This document shows positions 9,099 through 16,504 of a stretch of DNA of 64,000 bases, piece after piece. Source of the DNA: Microbacterium foliorum (GTDB taxonomy: Bacteria > Actinomycetota > Actinomycetes > Actinomycetales > Microbacteriaceae); NCBI RefSeq assembly GCF_006385575.1, contig NZ_CP041040.1:744001-808000 (forward strand). The letters run 5' to 3'. Numbering within the stretch: position 1 is the first letter of the stretch; every line of letters starts with the position of its first letter. The position numbers were made by a program, and so were the translations under genes. Below the pieces are notes generated by a model. The model was not told the DNA's origin and made no database searches. It saw nothing but the letters and a program-made list of their open reading frames with translations.

Positions 9099-9866
9099 TC
9101 AGTGCGGCGCGTGGTACTCGGCTTCGCCGCGCTTCCAGTAGCCCTTCACCACGGCACGCCCGGGGTCGATGCCCCAACGGTCGAGCAACGCGCGGCCGGG
9201 CTTGACGATCGACTGCTCGGCCGCGATGAACACGAACGGGTCGTCACCGATCGCATCCTCCGCCACCAGGTCGTCGAGGAACGCGATGAGCGCGGACCCC
9301 GAAGGCTCGGCACTCCGATGCAGCCACTCGATGTCGACGGGCGCTTCGATGTCGACCTCTCGGCCGGCCGAGACCGTCTCGATCACGATCCGGGCCGGAA
9401 TGCCCGCGGGGATGAGCGCCGCGAAGCGCCGGATCGCGGGGATGGCCGTCTCGTCTCCGACGAGCAGCCAGGAGTCGGGGCTGCCGTTCAGCACGGCCGA
9501 CCCGCGCGGACCGCCCACACCGATCGATGACCCCAGAGGAGCAGTCGCCGCCCAGGGCGCCGCGACACCCGAGTCGCCATGCACGGCGAATTCGACGTCG
9601 AGCCAGTCCTCGCCCCACGCGAGCGGTGTGTACTCGCGACTCGGCGCAGCCCGCATCTCCTCGACCGATCCCACCGGGCCTGCAGGGAAGAACAGACGCA
9701 TGTGGTCGTCGGAACCCGGGGAGTCGAAGCCCTCGAGATCGCTGCCCGTGAGGCGCACGCGCACGAAGTCGGGTGCCAGCCATTCCCGGGCGCTCAGCGT
9801 GACGGTGCGGAAGCGCAGATCGAGGCCTCGGCGCTCGATGGAGAAACCGGATTTCGTATCGCTCAT
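9099..9866 (-). CDS. Siderophore-interacting protein (FAD-dependent ferric-siderophore reductase)
   Basis: A 255-residue cytoplasmic flavoprotein of the ViuB/SIP family, which reduces ferric siderophores so iron can be released after uptake. The FAD-binding beta-barrel covers about residues 20-115 (DDHMRLFFPAGPV, SREYTPLAW), and the NAD(P)H-binding lobe follows (SWLLVGDETAIPAIRR). The C-terminal VVKGYWKRGEAEYH, with its Lys-Gly-Tyr-Trp, is the usual SIP ending. It is divergent from the siderophore ABC importer, and a DtxR/IdeR box covers its own start codon, so iron should repress it. Confidence 0.93.
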   Translation of the reverse strand: MSDTKSGFSIERRGLDLRFRTVTLSAREWLAPDFVRVRLTGSDLEGFDSPGSDDHMRLFFPAGPVGSVEEMRAAPSREYTPLAWGEDWLDVEFAVHGDSGVAAPWAATAPLGSSIGVGGPRGSAVLNGSPDSWLLVGDETAIPAIRRFAALIPAGIPARIVIETVSAGREVDIEAPVDIEWLHRSAEPSGSALIAFLDDLVAEDAIGDDPFVFIAAEQSIVKPGRALLDRWGIDPGRAVVKGYWKRGEAEYHAPH

Positions 9867-9884
9867 AAAGTAAGGCTAACCTAT
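9866..9884. promoter_or_regulatory. DtxR/IdeR-type iron box 1
   Basis: Against the 19-bp consensus TTAGGTTAGGCTAACCTAA this site matches 15 positions by eye, with the whole GGCTAACCTA half intact. It begins on the first base of the divergent SIP start codon, so a bound repressor would block SIP transcription. DtxR/IdeR proteins bind such sites as Fe2+-loaded dimers. Confidence 0.85.
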
Positions 9885-9892
9885 CTTCGAGG

Positions 9893-9911
9893 CGGAGTTA
9901 GGGGAACCTAA
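9893..9911. promoter_or_regulatory. DtxR/IdeR-type iron box 2
   Basis: This second site lies 8 bp from box 1 and matches the same 19-bp consensus at 13 positions by eye (GTTAGG in the left half, AACCTAA in the right half). It is 58 bp upstream of the siderophore-binding lipoprotein start and is the likely repressor site for that operon. The two boxes sit close enough for cooperative binding. Confidence 0.75.
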
Positions 9912-9968
9912 GTCCGCCTGTCCTGCGCCGCCCGCGCGCACCAATCACCGCAGAACAGGAGTCTCTCC

Positions 9969-10961
9969 ATGTCCATGCCCAGAATCCTCAGCGCCACGAG
10001 CGTCGGTCTCGTCGGTCTCCTCGCCCTCGCCGGCTGCGCCTCCGGAGCCGAAGCCGAGCCGGCGGAGACCGCGGCCGCCGCCGACTCGGTCACGATCGAG
10101 GACAACACCGGATCGCACGAGATCGCCACTCCTCCCGCCTCCGTCGTCGCACTGGACAACCGGACCTTCCAGACCCTCTCCGACTGGGGTGTCGAGCTCT
10201 CCGCCGGCGCGGTCGCGCTCATGCCCGACACCGTGTCATACCTCGACGACGACTCGATCGTCGACATCGGCCTGCACAGCGAGCCCGACCTCGAGGCGAT
10301 CGTCGCCGTCGAACCCGACCTCATCATCAGCGGACAGCGCTTCACTCAGCACAACGAGGCCATCGCCGAGCTCGTGCCCGACGCCACGATCATCGATCTC
10401 GAGCCTCGCGAGGGCGAACCCTTCGACGAGGAGCTCAAGCGGCAGGTGACCGTGCTCGGCGAGATCTTCGGCACGCAGGATGACGCGCGGGCACTGGTCG
10501 ACGACTTCGACGCGGCGGTCGAGCGGGCGAAGGCCGCCTACGACGACGCCGACACGGTCATGGCCGTGAACACCTCGGGTGGCGAGATCGGCTATCTCGC
10601 CCCGACCGTGGGTCGCTCCCTCGGGCCGATCTACGACATCCTCGGGCTGACCCCGGCACTCGAGGTCGCCGATGCCTCGGACGACCACCAGGGAGACGAC
10701 ATCTCGGTCGAGGTGATCGCCGCCTCGAACCCCGACTGGCTCCTCGTGCTCGACCGCGACGCCGTCTTCGCCGCAGAGACCCCCGACTACGTGCAGGCAT
10801 CGGAGATCCTCGAGAACTCCGAGGCACTCGCCGGCGTCACGGCCGTCGCTGACGAGCAGATCGTCTACATGCCCACCGACACCTATCTGAACGAGGGCAT
10901 CCAGACATACACGACGTTCCTGAACGACTTCGCCGACGCCCTCGAGGCCGCACAGAAGTAG
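9969..10961 (+). CDS. Siderophore ABC importer, substrate-binding lipoprotein
   Basis: The 330-residue protein has a lipoprotein signal ending LALAGC (Cys23), so it is anchored outside the membrane. The mature part is a class III (helical-backbone) binding protein resembling the FatB/CeuE/YclQ group, which carries catecholate siderophores such as petrobactin; VVALDNRTFQTLSDWGVE and EPDLIISGQRF are typical. AGGAG precedes ATG 9969. It is the first gene of a four-gene importer operon with two permeases and an ATPase, behind a DtxR/IdeR box. The exact ligand is not determinable here. Confidence 0.92.
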   Translation: MSMPRILSATSVGLVGLLALAGCASGAEAEPAETAAAADSVTIEDNTGSHEIATPPASVVALDNRTFQTLSDWGVELSAGAVALMPDTVSYLDDDSIVDIGLHSEPDLEAIVAVEPDLIISGQRFTQHNEAIAELVPDATIIDLEPREGEPFDEELKRQVTVLGEIFGTQDDARALVDDFDAAVERAKAAYDDADTVMAVNTSGGEIGYLAPTVGRSLGPIYDILGLTPALEVADASDDHQGDDISVEVIAASNPDWLLVLDRDAVFAAETPDYVQASEILENSEALAGVTAVADEQIVYMPTDTYLNEGIQTYTTFLNDFADALEAAQK

Positions 10962-11013
10962 GTCGCTCGGCGGCATCCGCTCGAGGGCGGATGCCGCCGG
11001 TCGGCGTCTCACG

Positions 11014-12003
11014 ATGACCCGCACCGCGTTCTCCACCGAGCCGCCCCGGTCTGCCGGGCGGCTCTTCGACGTCAGGCTCCTCGTCGGCATCCTCGTCGTC
11101 GTCGCCCTTCTCGTCGTGTCCCTGTTCACCGGGGTCTACGACATCGCCGGGGCCGCTGACGGTGCCGAGATGTTCCAGATCACTCGCGTCCCGCGCACGA
11201 TCGCCCTCGTTCTCGCGGGGGCCGCGATGGCGATGGCCGGACTGGTGATGCAACTCCTCACCCAGAACCGCTTCGTCGAACCCACGACCACCGGCACCAC
11301 CGAATGGGCAGGGCTCGGTCTGCTCACCGTGATGGTGCTCGTGCCGAACCCCTCGATCCCGCTGAGGATGGCAGGCGCGATCATCGCGGCCTTCATCGGC
11401 ACCATGGTGTTCTTCGCCTTCCTGCGGCGGGTCTCGCTGAAGTCGTCTCTCATCGTCCCGATCGTCGGCATCATGCTGGGGGCCGTCGTCGGGTCGGTAT
11501 CGACCTACTTCGCGCTCGCGACCGACTCGCTGCAGGCTCTCGGGGTCTGGTTCGCAGGCAGCTTCACCTCGGTGCTCCGCGGACAGTACGAGATGCTCTG
11601 GATCGTCGCGATCGTCGGAGTGGTCGTCTTCATCGTCGCCGACCGTCTCACGATCGCAGGGCTGGGGGAGGAGATCGCGACGAACGTCGGGGTCGACTAC
11701 AACCGGGTGATCCTGCTGGGCACAGCGCTCATCGCCGTCACCACGGGCGTCGTCACGGTGGTCGTCGGCAACCTTCCCTTCCTCGGGCTGATCGTGCCCA
11801 ACGTCGTCTCGATGGTCCGCGGCGACGATCTGCGCAGCAACCTGCCATGGGTATGCCTGCTCGGCATCGCGATCGTCACAGTCTGCGACATCATCGGACG
11901 GACGATCATCATGCCGTTCGAGGTGCCGGTGTCGCTGATCCTCGGCGTCGTCGGGGCGATCGTCTTCATCCTGCTCCTGCTGAGGCAGCGTCGTCGTGGC
12001 TAG
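11014..12003 (+). CDS. Siderophore ABC importer, FecCD-type permease 1
   Basis: This 329-residue FecCD/BtuC-type permease has about nine to ten membrane helices and the sequence RVPRTIALVLAGAAMAMAGL that marks this family after the first helix. NLPFLGLIVPNVVSMVRGDD contains the cytoplasmic coupling helix that contacts the ATPase. It is closest in style to YclN/FatD. It follows the binding-protein gene by 52 bp and overlaps the next permease by 8 bp; the two form the heterodimeric pore. Confidence 0.92.
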   Translation: MTRTAFSTEPPRSAGRLFDVRLLVGILVVVALLVVSLFTGVYDIAGAADGAEMFQITRVPRTIALVLAGAAMAMAGLVMQLLTQNRFVEPTTTGTTEWAGLGLLTVMVLVPNPSIPLRMAGAIIAAFIGTMVFFAFLRRVSLKSSLIVPIVGIMLGAVVGSVSTYFALATDSLQALGVWFAGSFTSVLRGQYEMLWIVAIVGVVVFIVADRLTIAGLGEEIATNVGVDYNRVILLGTALIAVTTGVVTVVVGNLPFLGLIVPNVVSMVRGDDLRSNLPWVCLLGIAIVTVCDIIGRTIIMPFEVPVSLILGVVGAIVFILLLLRQRRRG

Positions 12004-13021
12004 CGCGACAGCGGTCGGCACCCGCACCTCCGGATCCTTCACGACGCCGCGCGCGCGGCGTCGGTACATCATCGTGCTCGGCATCCTCGTCGTCCTCTCC
12101 GTGGCCTTCGCCTTCGCTCTGCTCGCATGGGAGAACCCGATGCCGATCGGATCGCCCGGGTTCTGGCGCATCGCGAAGCTCCGGGTGACGAACGTGACCG
12201 TGATGGCCGTGGTCGCAGTGGCGCAGGCGATCGCTACCGTGAGCTTTCAGACGGTCACCAACAACCGCATCATCACGCCGTCGATCATGGGATTCGAGTC
12301 GCTCTATCGCGTCGTGCAGACGACCACGGTGTACCTGTTCGGCGTCGCCGGTCTCGTGGCGATCCAGGGTGTCTGGCAGTTCGGTCTGCAGGTCGTGATC
12401 ATGGTGGGGCTGGCGATGGCGCTGTACGGATGGCTGCTGTCGGGGCGCTACGGCAACCTGCAGATCATGCTGCTCATCGGGATCATCATCGGAGGGGGCC
12501 TCGGAGCGATCTCGACCTTCATGCAGCGGCTGCTCACGCCCAGCGAGTTCGACGTGCTCGCGGCGCGACTGTTCGGCAACGTCTCCAACGCCGACGCGTC
12601 GTATCTGCCTCTCGCGATCCCTCTGTGCGTCGCGGCCTCGGCGCTGCTCTGGATGAGGTCCAGGAGACTGAACCTGCTCGCGCTCGGCCCTGACGTGTCG
12701 CGTTCGCTCGGACTCGACCACAAGCGCGAGCTCTACATCGTGCTCTTCCTCGTCGCCGTCCTCATGGCGACATCGACCGCGCTGGTCGGGCCCATGACGT
12801 TCCTGGGCTTCCTCGTCGCGACCCTCGCCTACCAGTTCGCCGACACGTACGACCATCGACTCATCTTCCCCGTGGCCGTGCTCACGGCCTTCACGATCCT
12901 CGCCGGGGCGTACTTCGTCATGAAGAACGTCTTCTATGCGCAGGGCATGGTCTCGATCCTCATCGAGCTCGTCGGCGGAACCGTCTTCCTCATCGTCATC
13001 CTCAGAAAGGGCAGGCTGTGA
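11996..13021 (+). CDS. Siderophore ABC importer, FecCD-type permease 2
   Basis: A 341-residue second permease of the FecCD family (YclO/FatC-like). It starts at GTG 11996, inside the last codons of permease 1, so translation is probably coupled. Family features include ITPSIMGFESLYRVVQT, the Gly-rich MLLIGIIIGGGLGAIST helix, and GPMTFLGFLVATLAYQ as coupling helix region. The cytoplasmic N-terminal 20 residues are Arg-rich. Its stop overlaps the GTG of the ATPase gene. Confidence 0.92.
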   Translation: MASATAVGTRTSGSFTTPRARRRYIIVLGILVVLSVAFAFALLAWENPMPIGSPGFWRIAKLRVTNVTVMAVVAVAQAIATVSFQTVTNNRIITPSIMGFESLYRVVQTTTVYLFGVAGLVAIQGVWQFGLQVVIMVGLAMALYGWLLSGRYGNLQIMLLIGIIIGGGLGAISTFMQRLLTPSEFDVLAARLFGNVSNADASYLPLAIPLCVAASALLWMRSRRLNLLALGPDVSRSLGLDHKRELYIVLFLVAVLMATSTALVGPMTFLGFLVATLAYQFADTYDHRLIFPVAVLTAFTILAGAYFVMKNVFYAQGMVSILIELVGGTVFLIVILRKGRL

Positions 13022-13773
13022 TCACACTCGACGGCGTCCGCCGCGACTACAGCGACGAGGTCGCGATCGGCCCCGTGGACCTCGAGATCCCCGCCGGCGG
13101 GATCACCGCGCTGATCGGTCCCAACGGCGCGGGCAAGTCGACGCTGCTCACCATGATCGGACGGCTCGGCGGCATGGACGCCGGGGCGATCGAAATCGCC
13201 GGCTACGACGTCGCGACCACGAAGTCGAAGGACCTCGCGAAGATCGTCTCGGTGCTCCGCCAGGAGAACCACTTCGTGACGCGGCTCACCGTGCGCCAGC
13301 TCGTCGGATTCGGGCGCTTCCCGCATTCGCAGGGCCGGCTGACCCGCGACGATGAGGAGATCATCAGCAGAGCGATCGACTTCCTCGACCTCGGCGACCT
13401 GGAAGGGCGCTATCTCGACGAGCTCTCCGGAGGCCAGCGACAGCGGGCCTACGTCGCGATGGTGCTGGCGCAGGACACTGCGTTCGTGCTGCTCGACGAG
13501 CCGCTCAACAACCTCGACATGAAGCATGCCGTGCAGATGATGAAGCACCTGCGTCGGGCGGCTGAGGAGCTCGGGCGGACGATCGTGATCGTGCTGCACG
13601 ACATCAATTTCGCGGGACACTACGCCGATCACATCTGCGCCATGAAGGACGGTGAGGTGGTGGAGTTCGGACCACCCTCCGAGATCATGACCGGTGAGGT
13701 GCTCACTCGAGTGTTCGACACATCGGTGCAGGTGGTCGAGGGTCCCTCCGGTCCCCTGGCCGTGTACTACTGA
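13018..13773 (+). CDS. Siderophore ABC importer, ATP-binding protein
   Basis: The 251-residue ATPase has Walker A GPNGAGKST (about residues 35-43), signature LSGGQRQRAYVAM, Walker B VLLDEPLNNLD and switch His in VLHDINFAGHYADH. The pattern is that of FepC/YclP-type siderophore importers. The GTG start overlaps the permease stop in GTGA, so the operon is fully coupled at its 3' end. It converges on the 65-residue membrane protein gene with only 4 bp between stop codons. Confidence 0.94.
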   Translation: MITLDGVRRDYSDEVAIGPVDLEIPAGGITALIGPNGAGKSTLLTMIGRLGGMDAGAIEIAGYDVATTKSKDLAKIVSVLRQENHFVTRLTVRQLVGFGRFPHSQGRLTRDDEEIISRAIDFLDLGDLEGRYLDELSGGQRQRAYVAMVLAQDTAFVLLDEPLNNLDMKHAVQMMKHLRRAAEELGRTIVIVLHDINFAGHYADHICAMKDGEVVEFGPPSEIMTGEVLTRVFDTSVQVVEGPSGPLAVYY

Positions 13774-13777
13774 CGGC

Positions 13778-13975
13778 TCAGAGCTCGACGCCGTGGTCTT
13801 CGTCGTTGACGCCGGCGTTGCGGCCGCGGCGGGATTCGTAGCCGATGAACCAGCCGAGCCAGACGATCGCGGCCAGGAGGATGCCGAGCCAGACGTTCTG
13901 GAAGATCAGGCCGATCACGACACCGAGGATGAGAAGCCCTGCGGTGACGGAGAAGCGGAGTACGTTGCGCGACAT
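13778..13975 (-). CDS. Small membrane protein of unknown function
   Basis: A 65-residue protein with two closely spaced hydrophobic helices (about residues 8-25 and 27-46) separated by an Asn-Val turn, then an Arg-rich and acidic cytoplasmic tail (YESRRGRNAG, then a run of Asn, Asp and Glu). I do not recognise the family; tiny two-helix proteins of this kind are common in actinobacteria. It is isolated between the iron operon and the glycosylase gene. Confidence 0.6.
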   Translation of the reverse strand: MSRNVLRFSVTAGLLILGVVIGLIFQNVWLGILLAAIVWLGWFIGYESRRGRNAGVNDEDHGVEL

Positions 13976-14012
13976 GGGCTCAGCCTAGGGGCGATCCTCT
14001 CGTCGGGGGAGG

Positions 14013-14972
14013 TCAGCGACTGCGGTGGTCTTCGGGAGAGAGCCGTGGTCCTCGACGGGGCTCGCTCACTCCGCTCGCGAAGATGAGCCGGATGACGCGC
14101 TGGCGGTGGCCTGCCCACGGGGCGAGCAGATCGAGCATCCCGTCGTCATCGGTGCGATGCCCGGTGAGCGCGTACCCGACCTCATGGGCCAGGTGGTAGT
14201 CGCCGACGCTCACCGCGTCCGGATCACCGAGTGCCCGGATGCGCGTCTCGGCCGAGGTCCACACACCGATGCCGGGGAAGCTCGTCAGCACACGGTCGCG
14301 CTCGTCGCCGGTGGATGCGGCCAGCAGCGCGCGGGAGATGCTGTCGGCCCGCTCGGCGACTCGCACGATGGTCTTCGACTGCGGTGGCTGCACCGCGACC
14401 CGATGCCAGTCCCATGAGGGGATGCGACGCCACTCCGCCGCGGTCGGCGCGGTGTACATCGGGCGCGGGGTCGGGCCGGGTGCGCGTTCGCCGAACTTCG
14501 TGACGAGCAGCCTCCAGGTGCGGAAGGCCTCGAGACCGGTGACCTTCTGCTCGATGACGGCGCACGCGAGGGCGTCGAACACCACGCCGGTGCGGGCCAG
14601 GCGGATGCCTGGCGAACGACGGGCGACCTCGGAGATCAGCGGATGGTGCGAGGGATCGAAGCCCGAGGGGTCGTCGCCTGCGCCGCACAGGTCGGGCACG
14701 GTGTCGAGCGCGTGATCGGCGCCGCCGCCCCACGCGGTGGCCCGGATCTCTCCGCTCTGCGCGCGCAGCGCCAACGTCGCGGCGCCGAGCGGAGTCCGGA
14801 GGGTGCGCCAGATCACCGGACCGTCGAAGACCATGGTCGGGTCGCCGGGGCCTCGCCGCAGCATCCCGACCGTCGAGCGGAGATCGACGGGTGCCGCGGG
14901 CCGATACACGGTCTCTCGCGGTGCGCCGGAAGGAGCCGCGTCGGCGGCTCCGGCATCCGCGGTCAGGGTCAT
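14013..14972 (-). CDS. AlkA-like DNA-3-methyladenine glycosylase (HhH-GPD superfamily)
   Basis: This 319-residue protein should remove alkylated bases in base excision repair. The C-terminal half carries the helix-hairpin-helix motif FPGIGVWTSAETRIRAL followed by VSVGDYHLAHE, whose Asp is the expected catalytic residue of the GPD motif. The N-terminal part matches the AlkA-type beta domain (YRPAAPVDLRSTVGMLRRG). ATG 14972 is preceded by GGTGGGG. A wider open frame upstream overlaps the regulator gene and is not family-like. It is 35 bp downstream of the winged-helix gene, same strand. Confidence 0.85.
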   Translation of the reverse strand: MTLTADAGAADAAPSGAPRETVYRPAAPVDLRSTVGMLRRGPGDPTMVFDGPVIWRTLRTPLGAATLALRAQSGEIRATAWGGGADHALDTVPDLCGAGDDPSGFDPSHHPLISEVARRSPGIRLARTGVVFDALACAVIEQKVTGLEAFRTWRLLVTKFGERAPGPTPRPMYTAPTAAEWRRIPSWDWHRVAVQPPQSKTIVRVAERADSISRALLAASTGDERDRVLTSFPGIGVWTSAETRIRALGDPDAVSVGDYHLAHEVGYALTGHRTDDDGMLDLLAPWAGHRQRVIRLIFASGVSEPRRGPRLSPEDHRSR

Positions 14973-15007
14973 GCGCCCCACCATACGTGGCGGGCCTGAC
15001 ACTCGGA

Positions 15008-15712
15008 TCAGAAGCGGTCGGGCGAGGGGGTGCCGTGGCCGTAGCGGATGACGACGTCGGCGTGACGGTCGAAGCGGTAGCCGATGCCGCGCACGGTGCG
15101 GACGATGTCCTCGTAGCGGCCGAGTTTCGCGCGCAGACGCCGCACGTGCACGTCGATCGTGCGCTCGCCGGGGGTCTCGTCGTCCTGCGCCTGCCACAGT
15201 GCCGAGACGAGTTCGCTGCGCTCGATCGTGCGCCCCTCGCGGAGCACGAGGTACTGCAGCAGCTCGAACTCCTTGTAGGTGAACGCCGCGGACTCTCCGT
15301 CGATCAGCACGCGCTTGCGCGAGATGTCGACGACGACGCCACCCTCTTCGTCGGTGGTCTCCTCTTCTGCGGCGGCCTTGGTGCGCGCGATCGCACCGGG
15401 CTCGTGCAGCGCCAGGCGGACGACGTCGAGGTCGCGGCCCCCAGATCCGTGTGGGGCGAGTGCGACGGTCGCGTGCGTCTCGGCGCCGGGCGCGAGCTCG
15501 GCGAGAGTGCGGCGCAGGGCGTCGACCAGGAGGGGAAGGCTGACTCCGGCTTCGGCTGCCTTGATCTCGTCGAGACCGACGTAGAGGGCGAAGCCGCGGG
15601 GCGAGCGGACGGCGGGAAGATCTGCGTCGAGCGGGGCGGCCGCGGGTGCCGATGCGGCGGTGCGGACGGTTGCGGTGGCGGCGGGACGCTCGAGAAGTGC
15701 GGTGTTCGACAT
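15008..15712 (-). CDS. Winged-helix DNA-binding regulator (OmpR/PhoB-type effector domain, no receiver)
   Basis: The 234-residue protein ends in a clear OmpR-type Trans_reg_C domain (about residues 125-228): FTYKEFELLQYLVLREG, then RTIDVHVRRLRAKLG as recognition helix and VRTVRGIGYRFD as the wing. The N-terminal 110 residues are not a receiver: there is no Asp phospho-acceptor pattern. Instead they have an Ala/Pro-rich start and a domain with FALYVGLDEIKAAEAGV and a paired-helix segment ELAPGAETHATVALAP. It may sense through that unknown domain or act unphosphorylated. No kinase gene is adjacent. Confidence 0.8.
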   Translation of the reverse strand: MSNTALLERPAATATVRTAASAPAAAPLDADLPAVRSPRGFALYVGLDEIKAAEAGVSLPLLVDALRRTLAELAPGAETHATVALAPHGSGGRDLDVVRLALHEPGAIARTKAAAEEETTDEEGGVVVDISRKRVLIDGESAAFTYKEFELLQYLVLREGRTIERSELVSALWQAQDDETPGERTIDVHVRRLRAKLGRYEDIVRTVRGIGYRFDRHADVVIRYGHGTPSPDRF

Positions 15713-16042
15713 GATGATGAAGTCCTCAGGACGTGAGCCGGGAAGGGGCTCTGATGCGTTGCATGAATGACCGGGCGAGCCGGAAGAGCGAGCAAAGGGT
15801 GGATGCTCGATGACCCATACCTCGCAGATCGCGAGAAGTCAGGTCAGACGGAGTGGCTGTTCGTTCAGCGACACATTCGGCAACACATGCCAACGCGACC
15901 GGGCATCATCATCCCGGCAGTCCTGTTCGCCTCCTGGGCGGACAAAGGGCTTGCGTTGGTAGTCATGGGGGGATTATGTCGGAAGAAGTCCGTGCGTGTC
16001 AAAACGGCCGACCGTGGTGGGGGCGGGCGTAACGTGGTGAGG
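15713..16042. other. 330-bp gene-free stretch with a possible 12-codon leader ORF on the minus strand
   Basis: This gap holds the divergent promoters of the winged-helix regulator (minus) and the GNAT gene (plus). On the minus strand ATG 15764-15762 opens a 12-codon frame (MQRIRAPSRLTS) ending in TGA at 15728-15726, 13 bp before the regulator start, which could be a regulatory leader peptide. Several short inverted repeats are present, for example around 15815-15840 (CTCGCAGATCGCGAG). No tRNA or larger gene is visible. Confidence 0.4.
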
Positions 16043-16351
16043 GTGACCATTTCGACGCTCGCATCCGGTTTCATCCTCACCGACGAGAAGGACGCCTCGC
16101 GGTACACGCTGACGCGCGACGGGCAGCTGGTGAGCGTGCTCGACTACCGCGACGACGGACGCACGATAGCCCTGACGAGGGCCTTCACGATCCCCACTTT
16201 CCGCGGCCACGGCTACGCGGGGACTGTCGTCGAGGGGGCAGTCGCCGACATCGAGGCGCGCGGAGATCGAAAGGTCGACGCGGTGTGCTGGTACGTCTCC
16301 GACTGGTTCGAGGCGCACCCCGAGCACGCGGCTCTGCTGCGCTCGCGCTGA
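16043..16351 (+). CDS. Small GNAT-like N-acetyltransferase (Acetyltransf_CG type)
   Basis: A 102-residue protein resembling the short GCN5-related family (YjdJ-like). The acetyl-CoA binding segment is FTIPTFRGHGYAGTVVEGAV, with the Arg-Gly-His-Gly-Tyr-Ala loop, and the typical ending is DWFEAHPEHAALL. Substrate is unknown. The start is uncertain among GTG codons near 16037-16043; GTG 16043 (VTISTLASG) fits the family length best. It lies upstream of the MFS exporter gene, but that gene has its own promoter-like sequence. Confidence 0.75.
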   Translation: MTISTLASGFILTDEKDASRYTLTRDGQLVSVLDYRDDGRTIALTRAFTIPTFRGHGYAGTVVEGAVADIEARGDRKVDAVCWYVSDWFEAHPEHAALLRSR

Positions 16352-16373
16352 CGCATCGTCGTGTGACGCTGTG

Positions 16374-16499
16374 TTACACGACGACGTTCGTCCGGTATTA
16401 TGGATACCCTGCTCAGCCCCGTCGGCTGAGGTGGTCAGGCGCTGACGCGCGCTGGTCCGAGGCTCGAAACCTCCGGCATCGTTCCCGACACCGGAGGTT
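16374..16499 (+). promoter_or_regulatory. Promoter and structured leader sequestering the MFS gene ribosome binding site
   Basis: A promoter-like pair TTACAC (16374-16379) and TATTAT (16396-16401) with a 16-bp spacer predicts a transcript starting near 16408. The leader then folds into three hairpins: CTCAGCC/GGCTGAG (16412-16430, loop of 5); a bulged stem around 16436-16454; and AACCTCCGG (16468-16476) with CCGGAGGTT (16491-16499). The last arm contains the GGAGG ribosome binding site 5 bp before the ATG at 16505. This layout is that of a translational switch. Confidence 0.6.
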
Positions 16500-16504
16500 C
16501 TTCC

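Noticed and set aside
10837-12171. 444-codon minus-strand frame opposite the siderophore permease
   Set aside because: Charged, low-complexity translation without motifs; the plus-strand FecCD permease is certain.
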